From: Streptomyces chartreusis
Lineage (GTDB): Bacteria; Actinomycetota; Actinomycetes; Streptomycetales; Streptomycetaceae
Assembly: GCF_008704715.1 (NCBI RefSeq)
Contig: NZ_CP023689.1
Span: 4,526,001-4,590,000, forward strand
DNA: 64,000 bases
Direction of reading: 5' to 3'
Shown: one piece after another, positions 50,622-59,795 of the stretch
Layout: every line of letters begins with the position of its first letter
How positions within the stretch are numbered: the first letter of the stretch is position 1
Made by a program: the position numbers and the translations under genes
The notes under the pieces: model-generated
Database searches by the model: none
The model's input: only the letters and a program-made list of their open reading frames with translations
What the model was told of the DNA's origin: nothing

Positions 50622-51398
50622 GTGGTGAACGCCGCCGTGTCCCGGCGCGTCATCGTCGTCACCGCTGTCCACGCCCCTTCGGCGAGGTTTCTGCCCGAGG
50701 CGCACGAGTCGCTGTGCGCGCAGGAGTTGCCGCCCGGCTGGGAGTGGCACTGGGTGATACAGGAGGACGGCCGCACGGACGAGGTCCGACCCCACGTCCC
50801 CGACGATCCCCGGGTGACCTTCCGTCAGGGACGCCCCGGCGGCCCGGGGGTGGCCCGCACCCTCGCGCTGGCGCACACCGAGGGCGAGTACGTGAAGATC
50901 CTCGACGCCGACGACCGGCTCACCCCGGGGACGCTGGCCCGGGACCTCGCCGTGCTGGAGGCCGACCGCACCGTCGGCTGGACGACCTCCCGGGCCCTGG
51001 ACCTCCTGCCCGACGGCAGCACCGCCGGTTTCCCCGGCGACCCCGACGACGGGCCGATCGAGCCGGGCGCGGTGGTCGACTTCTGGCAGGCCAACGACTT
51101 CCGCGCCCAGGTGCATCCGGCGACCCTGTGCGTGCGCCGGGACCTGCTGCTCGCGCTCGGCGGCTGGATGGCCCTGCCCGCATCGGAGGACACCGGCCTG
51201 CTGCTGGCGCTGAACTCCGTGAGCCGGGGCTGGTTCTCGGCGCGCACGGGCCTGCTCTACCGCAAGTGGGACGGCCAGGTCACGGGGCAAGCCGCGCACG
51301 TCGACCCCGCCGAACGGGCCGCGCGGATGGCGGTGGTGGCCGCCAGGGCACGCGCGCTGGTCTCGTTCGGCTGGCGGCACCCGCCCGCTAGCCGGTGA
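50622..51398 (+). CDS. GT2-family glycosyltransferase
   Basis: This 258-residue protein starts at GTG 50622 (or 50625) after GAGGGAAGG. The GT-A fold is visible: VIVVTAVHAPSARFLPEAHE at the N-terminus, GGPGVARTLALAHTEGEYVK, and the metal-binding DADD at about 95-98. The acceptor region is short. The nucleotide sugar and acceptor are unknown. No membrane helix is present. It overlaps the convergent ferredoxin gene by 11 bp. Confidence 0.85.
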   Translation: MVNAAVSRRVIVVTAVHAPSARFLPEAHESLCAQELPPGWEWHWVIQEDGRTDEVRPHVPDDPRVTFRQGRPGGPGVARTLALAHTEGEYVKILDADDRLTPGTLARDLAVLEADRTVGWTTSRALDLLPDGSTAGFPGDPDDGPIEPGAVVDFWQANDFRAQVHPATLCVRRDLLLALGGWMALPASEDTGLLLALNSVSRGWFSARTGLLYRKWDGQVTGQAAHVDPAERAARMAVVAARARALVSFGWRHPPASR

Positions 51399-51576
51399 CG
51401 GAGATGGCCTGGGACGGGCAGTGCTCGGCGGCCTCCCGCACCCGCGGGTCGTCGCCGCTGCCCTCCCGTCCCGGTCGCACGACGCCGTAGTCGTCCACGA
51501 AGTCGAAGACCGCCGGCGCCCTGTGCACGCACTCGGCAGAGCCGTAACAGAGGTTCGGGTCGATGGAGACCTTCAT
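51388..51576 (-). CDS. [3Fe-4S]-type ferredoxin
   Basis: This 62-residue protein starts at ATG 51576 (KVSIDPNLCYGSAEC). Cysteines are C10, C16 and the CP pair near residue 54 (EHCPSQAI). One of the usual four cysteines is replaced, giving the C-x5-C...CP pattern of three-iron ferredoxins that feed cytochrome P450s. No P450 gene lies in the window. The upstream amidohydrolase on the same strand is 86 bp away, so the two may form a small operon. Confidence 0.9.
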   Translation of the reverse strand: MKVSIDPNLCYGSAECVHRAPAVFDFVDDYGVVRPGREGSGDDPRVREAAEHCPSQAISVTG

Positions 51577-51662
51577 CCGCGCTCCCGTCGTACGCACCGC
51601 GCCCTGGGGCATTCACCACTGCACTGCCCGGCGGGCGGGCCGCCCCAACCCCCTCACCCCTC

Positions 51663-52883
51663 CTACTTCTGCTGATCAAAGGGGAGTTCGAGCATCCGGA
51701 TCGCGTTGCCGCGCAGCAGCTTGTAGGCGACCTCGTCGGAGAGCCCGCCGACGTGTTCCTGGGCCACCCGCTTCGTCTCCGGCCAGGTCGAGTCGACGTG
51801 CGGGTAGTCGGTCTCGAAGGTCGCGTTGTCGACGCCGACGGTCTCGATCGCCTCGATGCCGTGCCTGTCCCGGAAGAAGCAGCAGAAGATCTGGCGGTAG
51901 TAGTACGTCGACGGCGGCTCGGGGATCAGGTCCTTCACGCCGCCCCACGCCCGGTGCTCCTCCCAGACGTCGTCCGCGCGCTCCAGGGCGTACGGGATCC
52001 AGCCCATCTGGCCCTCGCTGTACGCCAGTTTCAGCCGGGGGTACTTCACCAGGACCCCGGAGAAGAGGAAGTCCATCATCGACGCCATCGCGTTGTTGAA
52101 GCTCAGCGAGGCCTGCACGGCGGGCGGGGCGTCGGGGGACGCGGCCGGCATCTGCGAGGAGGACCCGATGTGCATGTTGACGACCGTGCCGGTCTCCTCG
52201 CAGGCCGCGAAGAACGGGTCCCAGTAGCCGGAGTGGATGGACGGCAGCCCGAGATAGGTGGGGATCTCGCTGAACGTCACCGCGCGCACCCCGCGCGCCG
52301 CGTTGCGGTGGATCTCCGCGACCGCGAGGTCGATGTCCCACAGCGGGATCAGGCACAGCGGGATCAGCCGGCCGCCGCTGTCGCCGCACCACTCCTCGAC
52401 CATCCAGTCGTTGTAGGCGCGCACGCAGGCGAGGCCGACCTCCTTGTCCTTGGCCTCGGCGAAGGTCTGGCCGCAGAAGCGCGGGAAGGTCGGGAAGCAG
52501 AGCGAGGCCTCGACATGGTTGATGTCCATGTCCGCGAGCCGGGCCTTCGGGTCCCAGCAGCCGCGCCTCATCTGCTCGCGCGTGATCCCGTCGAGCGTCA
52601 TCTCGTCCCGGGAGAAGCCGACGGCCGCGATGATGCGCTTGTACGGGAAGAGGTCGCCCTCGTACTCCCACCAGTCGGTGAGCTGGCCGTCCGGGTCCGT
52701 GGTGAACCGGTACTTCCCGCCGATGTACTCGAGTTCACCGATCCCGGCGGTGAGGGGCTTCGGTCCCCGGTCCCGGTACTTGGCCGGGAGCCAGGTCTCG
52801 AAGAGATGCGCGGGCTCGATCACATGATCGTCCACGCTGATGACCCTGGGCAGGTCCTTCGTGCCGCTCTCGGTACTGGCCAC
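51663..52883 (-). CDS. Amidohydrolase-2 family metal-dependent hydrolase
   Basis: This 406-residue TIM-barrel enzyme starts at ATG 52883. The metal ligands D-x-H are in ISVDDHVIEP (about 16-25). Further signatures are VVNMHIGSS, RLKLAYSEGQMGW and FETDYPHVDSTWP (about 345), in the order seen in COG2159 hydrolases and decarboxylases. Family members cleave or decarboxylate aromatic or cyclic acids. Pairing with a P450-type ferredoxin suggests catabolism of an aromatic or terpenoid compound; the substrate is not known. Confidence 0.9.
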   Translation of the reverse strand: MASTESGTKDLPRVISVDDHVIEPAHLFETWLPAKYRDRGPKPLTAGIGELEYIGGKYRFTTDPDGQLTDWWEYEGDLFPYKRIIAAVGFSRDEMTLDGITREQMRRGCWDPKARLADMDINHVEASLCFPTFPRFCGQTFAEAKDKEVGLACVRAYNDWMVEEWCGDSGGRLIPLCLIPLWDIDLAVAEIHRNAARGVRAVTFSEIPTYLGLPSIHSGYWDPFFAACEETGTVVNMHIGSSSQMPAASPDAPPAVQASLSFNNAMASMMDFLFSGVLVKYPRLKLAYSEGQMGWIPYALERADDVWEEHRAWGGVKDLIPEPPSTYYYRQIFCCFFRDRHGIEAIETVGVDNATFETDYPHVDSTWPETKRVAQEHVGGLSDEVAYKLLRGNAIRMLELPFDQQK

Positions 52884-52986
52884 GCCATGCCTCCCGAATC
52901 TGACGACCCATCAGATTCAGGGTAGGGGGCGGGTCGGGGGGCGGCAAGAGAGAGCGCCCCCGGGAGCCGTCAGGAGTGGGTACTCG

Positions 52987-53745
52987 TCAGCCGTTCCAGC
53001 TCTCGTCGTACGGGTCCGTCGGCTCTGCCACCGGCTTTGCCTCCGTGACCTCGATGAACGGGATCGGGCCGCCGTTGACCGGGTCCTTCGTGCGGCGCGG
53101 GGTGTAGGTGCCGGTGACGCGGAGCCAGGTGTCCGGCTGGAGGACCGGCGGGACCTGGCCGGTCAGGGCGACCTTCACCGGCTGGGCGTCGGCGGCACAG
53201 CAGTTGAGGGCCATGCGGACGAGGTAGGGGGTGCCGTCGCGGTCCAGGGCGAGGAAGCCGGTGAGCTGGATCCGGCGGTCCCGGAGGGTGCGGCCGTGGT
53301 CGTAGACGGCGCGGCCCGCGTAGTCGACGACGTTGAGGGGCAGGGGGTCGGCCGCCGACAGGTCGGGATAGGCCAGCGGTTCCTGGAGGGCCGTACCGGT
53401 GCGGGTCGCGCTGTAGGAGCCGAGGGCGGGCGGGGCGACCAGGATCAGGGCGAGGAGGGGGAGGACCAGGAGCCAGGAGATACGGGGTTCGCGGTGGGCG
53501 TGTTCGGCGTGGGAGTGCTCGGCGTCCGGGTGTTGGGCCTGGGTCTGGGCCTGCTTGCGGCTTCGTGCCCGTTTGCGCTCGTACCAGGCCGTCGCCAGCG
53601 CCGCCGCGATCAGCACCGCGCCGGACACCAGCACCAGCGGGCGCAGGCCCTGTTTGACGTACCGCAGGTAGAGGTCGGTCGTGGCGGCGTGCAGCAGGGA
53701 CGCGCCCAGCAGGAACAGAACTGCGGCCTGGGCCTGGCGGTTCAC
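52987..53745 (-). CDS. TIGR03943-type membrane protein of the permease pair
   Basis: This 252-residue protein starts at GTG 53745 and overlaps the permease stop by GTGA. Two N-terminal helices, a His-rich linker (EHSHAEHAHREPR) and a further helix lead to an extracytosolic domain with NCCAADAQPVKV. These match the TIGR03943 proteins that always accompany DUF318 permeases. The pair is thought to handle a metal ion, and the His-rich linker fits that. Zinc or cobalt is only a guess. Confidence 0.88.
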   Translation of the reverse strand: MNRQAQAAVLFLLGASLLHAATTDLYLRYVKQGLRPLVLVSGAVLIAAALATAWYERKRARSRKQAQTQAQHPDAEHSHAEHAHREPRISWLLVLPLLALILVAPPALGSYSATRTGTALQEPLAYPDLSAADPLPLNVVDYAGRAVYDHGRTLRDRRIQLTGFLALDRDGTPYLVRMALNCCAADAQPVKVALTGQVPPVLQPDTWLRVTGTYTPRRTKDPVNGGPIPFIEVTEAKPVAEPTDPYDESWNG

Positions 53746-54779
53746 AGCATCACCCATCCGGTCAGCACCGACACCACGACGGCCAGCGCGAACGTGGCCG
53801 GGGCGAAACGCAGGGCGAAGGAGCGGCCGAAGGTGCCCGCCTGCATCGCGAAGAGCTTGAGGTCGATCATCGGGCCCACCACGAGGAAGGCGAGGCGGGC
53901 CGTGAGCGAGAACTGCGACAGCGACGCCGCCACGAACGCGTCCGCCTCCGAGCAGATCGACAGCACCACCGCGAGGACCGCGAGGGCCAGGACCGACAGC
54001 ACCGGGTTGTCGGCCGCCGTGCTCAGCCACGCCTCCGGGACCACCGCCTTGAGGGTCGCCGCCGCCATCGCGCCGACCACCAGGAACCCGCCCGCGTGCA
54101 TCACGTCGTGCCGGACCGAGCCCCAGAACGCCTCGCCCCTGCTCTGACCGTCGTGGGACGGGCGCGAGGGCGGCTTCAGCCAGTCGGTGCGGCCCAGACG
54201 CAGCCACAGCCAGCCCATCGCGCAGGCCACCAGCAGGCTCGCGACCAGGCGGGCGAGGACCATCTCCGGGTTGCCGGGGAAGGCCACGGCCGTCGCCGTC
54301 AGCACGATCGGGTTGATCGCCGGGGCGGACAGCAGGAACGTCAGCGCCGCCGCCGGGGTGACACCGCGCCGGACCAGCGCCCCGGCCACCGGCACCGACG
54401 CGCACTCGCAGCCCGGCAGCACCGCGCCCGCCGCTCCTGCGACCGGGACGGCGAGGGCGGGGCGGGAGGGCAGGGCGCGGGCGAAGAAGGACGGCGGCAC
54501 GAACACCGCGATGGCCGCCGACAGCAGCACGCCGAGCACCAGGAAGGGCAGCGCCTGCACCATCACCGCGACGAACACCGTGGTCCAGCTCTGCATGACC
54601 GGCGCGGCGAGAGCACCGCGGATCGGGCCCTGGAACAGGACGAGGACGAGCATGAGGATGGTCAGCAGGAGCGGCGAGTTGAGATGCCGGCCCTCTTCCC
54701 GCGGCTCCAGCGGTGCGCCCGGCTTCCTCGGTCGCCCGTCGTCGTCGGTCCGCTCTGGGGCGGGCTTGGTGATCGCCAC
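53742..54779 (-). CDS. DUF318-family predicted permease
   Basis: This 345-residue protein starts at GTG 54779 behind GGAGGTACC. About eight to ten helices are visible. The family hallmark LPGCECASVPVAGALVRRG (about 120-140) and SAPAINPIVL follow early, and a second half repeats the pattern (SEADAFVAASL, VGPMIDLKL). Such permeases are linked to metal, arsenic or thiol export. Upstream is a short divergent region toward the RCK-domain gene. Confidence 0.9.
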   Translation of the reverse strand: MAITKPAPERTDDDGRPRKPGAPLEPREEGRHLNSPLLLTILMLVLVLFQGPIRGALAAPVMQSWTTVFVAVMVQALPFLVLGVLLSAAIAVFVPPSFFARALPSRPALAVPVAGAAGAVLPGCECASVPVAGALVRRGVTPAAALTFLLSAPAINPIVLTATAVAFPGNPEMVLARLVASLLVACAMGWLWLRLGRTDWLKPPSRPSHDGQSRGEAFWGSVRHDVMHAGGFLVVGAMAAATLKAVVPEAWLSTAADNPVLSVLALAVLAVVLSICSEADAFVAASLSQFSLTARLAFLVVGPMIDLKLFAMQAGTFGRSFALRFAPATFALAVVVSVLTGWVML

Positions 54780-54925
54780 GGGCGAGGTACCTCCGGTGGT
54801 GCGGAACGGCGCCGGTCCAGGCGTCGGTCTCCCTCCCCTCCCATACGGTCTCGGGGGCACGGGCGTTCAACATCGGCGGGGCCGCTTCTGGAACCACCCG
54901 TCACCATGAGGCACTCTTTTCCCTT

Positions 54926-56905
54926 GTGGGGAGCGTTCCGAATCAGGGCTTAGGGAGTGACACGGTCGCGCACATGGTCGTGTGCGGCGACGACGGGCTC
55001 GCGCACCGGCTGGCCGCCGAGTTGCGCGGGGTGTACGGCGAGCAGGTCACGCTCGTCGTGCCACCCTCCGAACGCACGGTACGGCCACCGGTCGTCGGCC
55101 GGGCCCGAGCGGCGTCGGCGGCGCTGCTGGACCGGGTGGTGAACGCGGCCGTGGGCCGTGCGGGCGGCGCGGCCGGCGCCACCGAACCGGCGGGCAGCGT
55201 ACGGGTGGTGGAGACCGCCGAGGCGACGGAGGCCGCGCTCGCCGACGCGGGCGTGGAACGGGCCGGCGCACTCGCCCTCGTCTATGACGACGACGAGACC
55301 AACATCCGTGCCGCCCTCACCGCCAGACGCCTCAACCCCCGGCTCCGGCTCGTCCTGCGGCTGTACAACCGCCGGCTGGGCCAGCACATCGAGGAACTCC
55401 TCGATCAGGCGGCCACGTTGGCGACGGGCGCGGACGACGCCGGTCTCGACGCCTCCACCACCGTCCTGTCCGACGCCGACACCGCCGCCCCCGCGCTGGC
55501 CGCCGCCGCGGTCGCCGGCACCACCAAGGTCGTACAGACCGATGGCCTGCTGCTGCGCGCGGTCGAGCGCCCGCCCCTGCGCGCGGGGCAGACACTCCCG
55601 TCCGGGCTGGTCACGCTGGCCCTGCTGTCCGTGAACGGCCATGAACCGGGCGCGGGCGACGGTTCGGAGAACGCCGAGCAGGCACCGCTGCTGCTGCCGG
55701 ACGACACGACCGTGCGGGACGCCGGGAACCGGGGCAGGGTCGTCCTGGAGCAGGTGTCGTACGCGGGTACGTCGATGCCGGCGAACCGTGGCGGGCGAGG
55801 CATCCTGCCGGCGTTCGGCTCGCTGTTCTCGCGGCGGCTGCGGTGGTCGCTGGCCGGTGTGGTGGGCTGTGTGGCGGCGCTGGCCGTGGCACTGACGGTG
55901 GTGACCGGCGAACACCCTCTGTACGCCACGTACATGACCCTCCTCGACCTCTTCGCCATCAACGAACCCGCCCTTCACCAGCCCCTGGCCCGCCAGATCC
56001 TCCAGCTGATGACGGGGCTGATGGGCCTGCTGCTGCTCCCCGTGCTGCTGGCGGCGGTGCTGGAGGCACTCGGCACCTTCCGCTCCGCCTCCGGCCTGCG
56101 CAAGCCGCCCCGCGGGCTGGGCGGACATGTCGTCCTTCTCGGCCTCGGCAAGATCGGCACCCGGGTGCTGACCCGGCTGCGCGAACTGAACATCCCCGTG
56201 GTGTGCGTCGAGGCCGACCCCGACGCGCGCGGCCTCGCCACGGCGCGCCGGCTGCGGGTGCCGGTGGTGCTCGGGGACGTCACCCAGGAAGGCGTCCTGG
56301 AGGCCGCGAAGATCCACCGCTCGCACGCCCTCCTCGCGGTGACCAGCGCGGACACCACGAACCTGGAAGCCGCGCTGTACGCCCGCTCCGTGCGCCCCGA
56401 CCTGCGCGTGGTGCTGCGCCTCTACGACGACGACTTCGCCACCGCCGTCTACCGCACCCTGCGTGCCGCCCACCCCTACGCCTCCACCCGCAGCCGCAGC
56501 GTGACCCATCTCGCCGCGCCCGCGTTCGCCGGGGCGATGATGGGGCGGCAGATCCTGGGCGCCATCCCCGTCGAGCGGCGGGTGCTGCTGTTCGCCGCGG
56601 TGGACGTGGGCGGGCATCCCCAGCTGGAGGACCGCACCGTCGGACAGGCCTTCCGCCCCGGCGCCTGGCGCGTACTGGCGCTGGACCGCACCCCCGCCGA
56701 GGAACGCCGGGACGGCGCGGCACGCGAGGAGCCCGCGACGGAGGAGGCCTACGACGACTCCCGGGCGGGCGGCCCGACGGGCTGGGTGTGGGACCTGCCC
56801 GACAACTACGTCCTCCAGAAGGAGGACCGCGTCGTACTGGCCGCCACCCGGCAGGGACTCGCGGACCTGCTGGGCAGACGGTCCCGGGAACGGGCGGGGG
56901 CTTAG
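54926..56905 (+). CDS. Double-RCK (TrkA-N) membrane protein without a K+ filter motif
   Basis: This protein of up to 659 residues may start at GTG 54926 or at ATG 54974, where the first domain really begins. It has an N-terminal RCK-like NAD domain (about 17-230), two membrane helices (about 308-330 and 360-385) and a second RCK domain (about 395-560, VVLLGLGKIGTRVLTRL). The segment between the helices (YMTLLDLFAINEPALHQ) lacks the TxGYG filter of K+ channels. It may be a CASTOR/DMI1-like channel for another ion or a regulatory protein. Confidence 0.85.
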   Translation: MGSVPNQGLGSDTVAHMVVCGDDGLAHRLAAELRGVYGEQVTLVVPPSERTVRPPVVGRARAASAALLDRVVNAAVGRAGGAAGATEPAGSVRVVETAEATEAALADAGVERAGALALVYDDDETNIRAALTARRLNPRLRLVLRLYNRRLGQHIEELLDQAATLATGADDAGLDASTTVLSDADTAAPALAAAAVAGTTKVVQTDGLLLRAVERPPLRAGQTLPSGLVTLALLSVNGHEPGAGDGSENAEQAPLLLPDDTTVRDAGNRGRVVLEQVSYAGTSMPANRGGRGILPAFGSLFSRRLRWSLAGVVGCVAALAVALTVVTGEHPLYATYMTLLDLFAINEPALHQPLARQILQLMTGLMGLLLLPVLLAAVLEALGTFRSASGLRKPPRGLGGHVVLLGLGKIGTRVLTRLRELNIPVVCVEADPDARGLATARRLRVPVVLGDVTQEGVLEAAKIHRSHALLAVTSADTTNLEAALYARSVRPDLRVVLRLYDDDFATAVYRTLRAAHPYASTRSRSVTHLAAPAFAGAMMGRQILGAIPVERRVLLFAAVDVGGHPQLEDRTVGQAFRPGAWRVLALDRTPAEERRDGAAREEPATEEAYDDSRAGGPTGWVWDLPDNYVLQKEDRVVLAATRQGLADLLGRRSRERAGA

Positions 56906-56928
56906 GCGGGGGTCGTCTCGCCCCCGCC
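56905..56928. terminator. Terminator between convergent genes
   Basis: GGCGGGGG (56905-56912) pairs with CCCCCGCC (56921-56928) in the 49-bp gap between the RCK gene and the S9 peptidase gene. Confidence 0.65.
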
Positions 56929-56954
56929 GCCCCGTCCCGTCCGGCCGGTGGGCG

Positions 56955-58793
56955 TCAGGGGCGCTGTGTCCCCTTCAAGTGGCGCTCCGCGAAGTCCAGT
57001 TCCAGGCCGACCTGCTTGATCCGTTCGTCCACGACGAGTGAGCCGTGGCCCGCGTCGTAGCGGTACACCTCGTGCGTCGCGCCGCGGGCCTCCAGGCGCT
57101 TGACGTAGTTGTCGATCTGGCGGATCGGGCAGCGCGGGTCGTTCACACCGGCCGAGATGTAGACCGGGGCCGTGACGTCGTCGACGTAGGTGAGCGGGGA
57201 CGACGCGTCGTAGCGCTCGGGAACCTCCTCCGGGGTGCCGCCCAGGAGGGTGCGGTCCATCGCCTTCAGGGCCTCCATCTCGTCGTGGTACGCGGTGACG
57301 TAGTCGGCGACCGGGACCGCCGCGATGCCCACCGTCCACGCGTCCGGCTGGGTGCCGAGGCCGAGGAGGGTGAGATAGCCGCCCCAGGAGCCGCCGGTCA
57401 GGATCAGGCGGGAGGGGTCGGCCAGGCCGGAGGTGACCGCCCATTCACGGACCGCCGCGATGTCCTCCAGCTCGATCAGGCCGACCCGGTGCTTGAGCGC
57501 GTCGGTCCAGGCGCGGCCGTAGCCCGTCGAGCCGCGGTAGTTCACGCGGACCACCGCGTAGCCGTGGTCCACCCAGGCCGCCGGGCCCGCCGCGAACGCG
57601 TCGCTGTCGTGCCAGGTCGGGCCGCCGTGGATGTCGAACACGGTGGGCAGCGGGCCCTCGACGCCCGCCGGGCGCTGGACGAGGGCGTGGATACGGCCGC
57701 CCGGGCCCTCCACCCACACGTCCTCGACCGGGACCGAGCCGGGGGACTTCATGCCGGGCGGGTCCAGCACGACCCGCCCCGTCGTCGAGCGCACCGCCGA
57801 GGGCTCCGCAGCCGACGACCACAGGTACTCCACGCTGCCGTCCGGCCGGGCCGTCGCACCGGACACCGAGCCCGCCGGGGTCAGGATCCGCTCCGCCGCG
57901 CGGCGGGCCAGGTCGTACCGGAACAGCTCGCTGCGCGCCTCGAAGCTGTGCACGATCAGCAGACCGGTGCCGTCGGGATACCACTCGGCGCTCACGTCGC
58001 CCGGCAGGTCGAGCGCGAGGTCGGTCTCCTCCCTCGTCGCCACGTCCCACACCAGCGGCTCCCAGCGGCCCCGCCGCTGATGCCCGATGAGCAGCCGCGT
58101 GTCGCCGTCCACCGGGGCGAAGCCGAGGACCTCCAGACCGAGCTCCTCGGTGCCGCCCTTGGTGTCGTCGAGCTCGGCGACCGCCGTGCCGTCGGGGCGC
58201 AGGACGCGCAGGGCCGAGTGCATCGCGTCGCCGTGCTCGGTGTGCTCGACGGCGATCAGCGTGCCGTCGTGCGAGAGGTCGCCGACGCCCGCGGACTCGC
58301 GGTGGCGGTAGATCTCCACCGGGGACTCCCCGGCGCGGGCCAGATGGATCGTGGTGCCGTCCTCGTCGGTGGAGCGGCCCACGATCGCCGTCCGCCCGTC
58401 CCGGCCGAGGGCGAGGCCCGCCGGGTACGACGGGTCCAGGCCTGGCGCCGCGAGTTCGTCCTCACCGCCGTCGAAACGCTGCCGGCGCCAGACGCCGAAC
58501 TCGTCGCCGTCCTTGTCGTCGAACCACCAGATCCAGGTGCCGTCCGGGCAGAGCACGCCGTCCGTCGTGCCGTTCGGCCGGTCGGTGACCTGGCGCTGCT
58601 CGCCCGTCGCCCGGTCCCAGGCGTACAGCTCGTACGTCCCCGTGGCGTTCGACACGAACAAGGAGCGGTCCGGTGCGTCCTCCGCCCAGTCGGGCAGCGA
58701 CACCCGAGGCGCCCGGAAGCGCTTCTCCCAGTCCGGCATGTCCGTGTCCTGCATCTGGTGATCGGGCGAATCCGACCCGTGGCTCTCAGTCAT
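56955..58793 (-). CDS. S9-family (prolyl oligopeptidase-type) peptidase
   Basis: The 612-residue enzyme starts at ATG 58793. The N-terminal part (about 25-340) is a beta-propeller with WD-like turns (GTYELYAWDRATGEQRQVTD). The alpha/beta-hydrolase domain has the nucleophile in GGSWGGY (about 465), Asp in GVNDPRCP (about 545) and His in AGHGS (about 580). Acylaminoacyl or oligopeptidase activity in the cytosol is expected; there is no signal peptide. It is divergent from SURF1. Confidence 0.93.
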   Translation of the reverse strand: MTESHGSDSPDHQMQDTDMPDWEKRFRAPRVSLPDWAEDAPDRSLFVSNATGTYELYAWDRATGEQRQVTDRPNGTTDGVLCPDGTWIWWFDDKDGDEFGVWRRQRFDGGEDELAAPGLDPSYPAGLALGRDGRTAIVGRSTDEDGTTIHLARAGESPVEIYRHRESAGVGDLSHDGTLIAVEHTEHGDAMHSALRVLRPDGTAVAELDDTKGGTEELGLEVLGFAPVDGDTRLLIGHQRRGRWEPLVWDVATREETDLALDLPGDVSAEWYPDGTGLLIVHSFEARSELFRYDLARRAAERILTPAGSVSGATARPDGSVEYLWSSAAEPSAVRSTTGRVVLDPPGMKSPGSVPVEDVWVEGPGGRIHALVQRPAGVEGPLPTVFDIHGGPTWHDSDAFAAGPAAWVDHGYAVVRVNYRGSTGYGRAWTDALKHRVGLIELEDIAAVREWAVTSGLADPSRLILTGGSWGGYLTLLGLGTQPDAWTVGIAAVPVADYVTAYHDEMEALKAMDRTLLGGTPEEVPERYDASSPLTYVDDVTAPVYISAGVNDPRCPIRQIDNYVKRLEARGATHEVYRYDAGHGSLVVDERIKQVGLELDFAERHLKGTQRP

Positions 58794-58969
58794 GGCCCCA
58801 TAGTGCCTGGCCCGGCGGACAATCCGCTGGCGAGGTCCCCAGCCTGTGGATAACTTCCCGCCCTCGCACCCCACCGCCCCCACGGGCACGAACACGTCGC
58901 CGGGGCCGGCGCCGAGCGGTCCTGACCCCGCGAGCGGGACCTTCCGGGCAGCCCCGTACCTTTAATCGC

Positions 58970-59761
58970 GTGTACCGGTTTCTGCTGACGCCCCGTTGGT
59001 GGGGGATCAACGTCTTCGTGCTGCTCGCCATCCCCTTCTGCGTGTTCATGGGGTCGTGGCAGCTGAGCCGGTTCGAGGCACGCGTCGACGACCACCGCAA
59101 CGCCGGTGAGCAGGCCGCGGAGAACAAGCGGGAGGCCGCCCGGCCGCTCGCCGACCTGCTCCCGGTGGACAAGGCGACGGCGGGCCGGCAGGCCACCGCC
59201 GAGGGCCGGTACGCCGAGCAGCTGCTCGTGCCGGGCCGCGAGCTGGACGGCAAGCGCGGCTACTACGTCCTGACGCTGCTGCGCACCGACACCGGCAAGG
59301 CCCTGCCGGTCGTGCGGGGCTGGCTGCCGGGCGACCCCGACCGCGCCGACGCCCCCGCCGCGCCCAAGGGCGAGGTCGAGGTCACCGGCGCGCTCCAGGC
59401 CTCCGAGCAGCCCGGGGAGAACGGCGTGCCCGCGCAGGGCGGCCTGCCGTCCGGCCAGGCCGGCGCGATCAGCGCGGCGTCGCTGGTGAACCTGGTGTCG
59501 TACGACGTCTACGACGCCTGGATCACCCTCGCCAAGGCCGATGCGGGCATGAAGGCGGTCCCGGCTGCCGCCACCGCCGACACGGGCCTGGACCTGAAGG
59601 CGTTCCAGAACCTCGGCTACACCGGCGAGTGGTTCGTCTTCGCCGGCTTCGTGGTCTTCATGTGGTTCCGGCTGCTGCGCCGCGAGGTGGAGTCCGTACG
59701 GGACGCGGAGCTCGGGCTGACGCCGGACGAGGAACGCGTCTCCAGCCCGTCCGGCGTGTGA
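58970..59761 (+). CDS. SURF1-family cytochrome oxidase assembly protein
   Basis: This 263-residue protein starts at GTG 58970 (VYRFLLTPRWWGINVFVLLA). The N-terminal helix (about 12-32) and C-terminal helix (about 220-240) frame an extracytosolic domain, the SURF1 topology. Conserved GSWQLSRFEAR and VVRGWLPG are present. SURF1 assists haem-copper (aa3) oxidase assembly. A plus-strand open frame runs far upstream, but those residues lack gene-like composition. Confidence 0.9.
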   Translation: MYRFLLTPRWWGINVFVLLAIPFCVFMGSWQLSRFEARVDDHRNAGEQAAENKREAARPLADLLPVDKATAGRQATAEGRYAEQLLVPGRELDGKRGYYVLTLLRTDTGKALPVVRGWLPGDPDRADAPAAPKGEVEVTGALQASEQPGENGVPAQGGLPSGQAGAISAASLVNLVSYDVYDAWITLAKADAGMKAVPAAATADTGLDLKAFQNLGYTGEWFVFAGFVVFMWFRLLRREVESVRDAELGLTPDEERVSSPSGV

Positions 59762-59795
59762 TCGAAGAGGTCGCGGGGCGGCGGCGACGGAGCGG

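Noticed and set aside
58673..58969. Upstream extension of the SURF1 frame
   Set aside because: It runs antisense through the S9 peptidase start; the SURF1 domain begins at GTG 58970.
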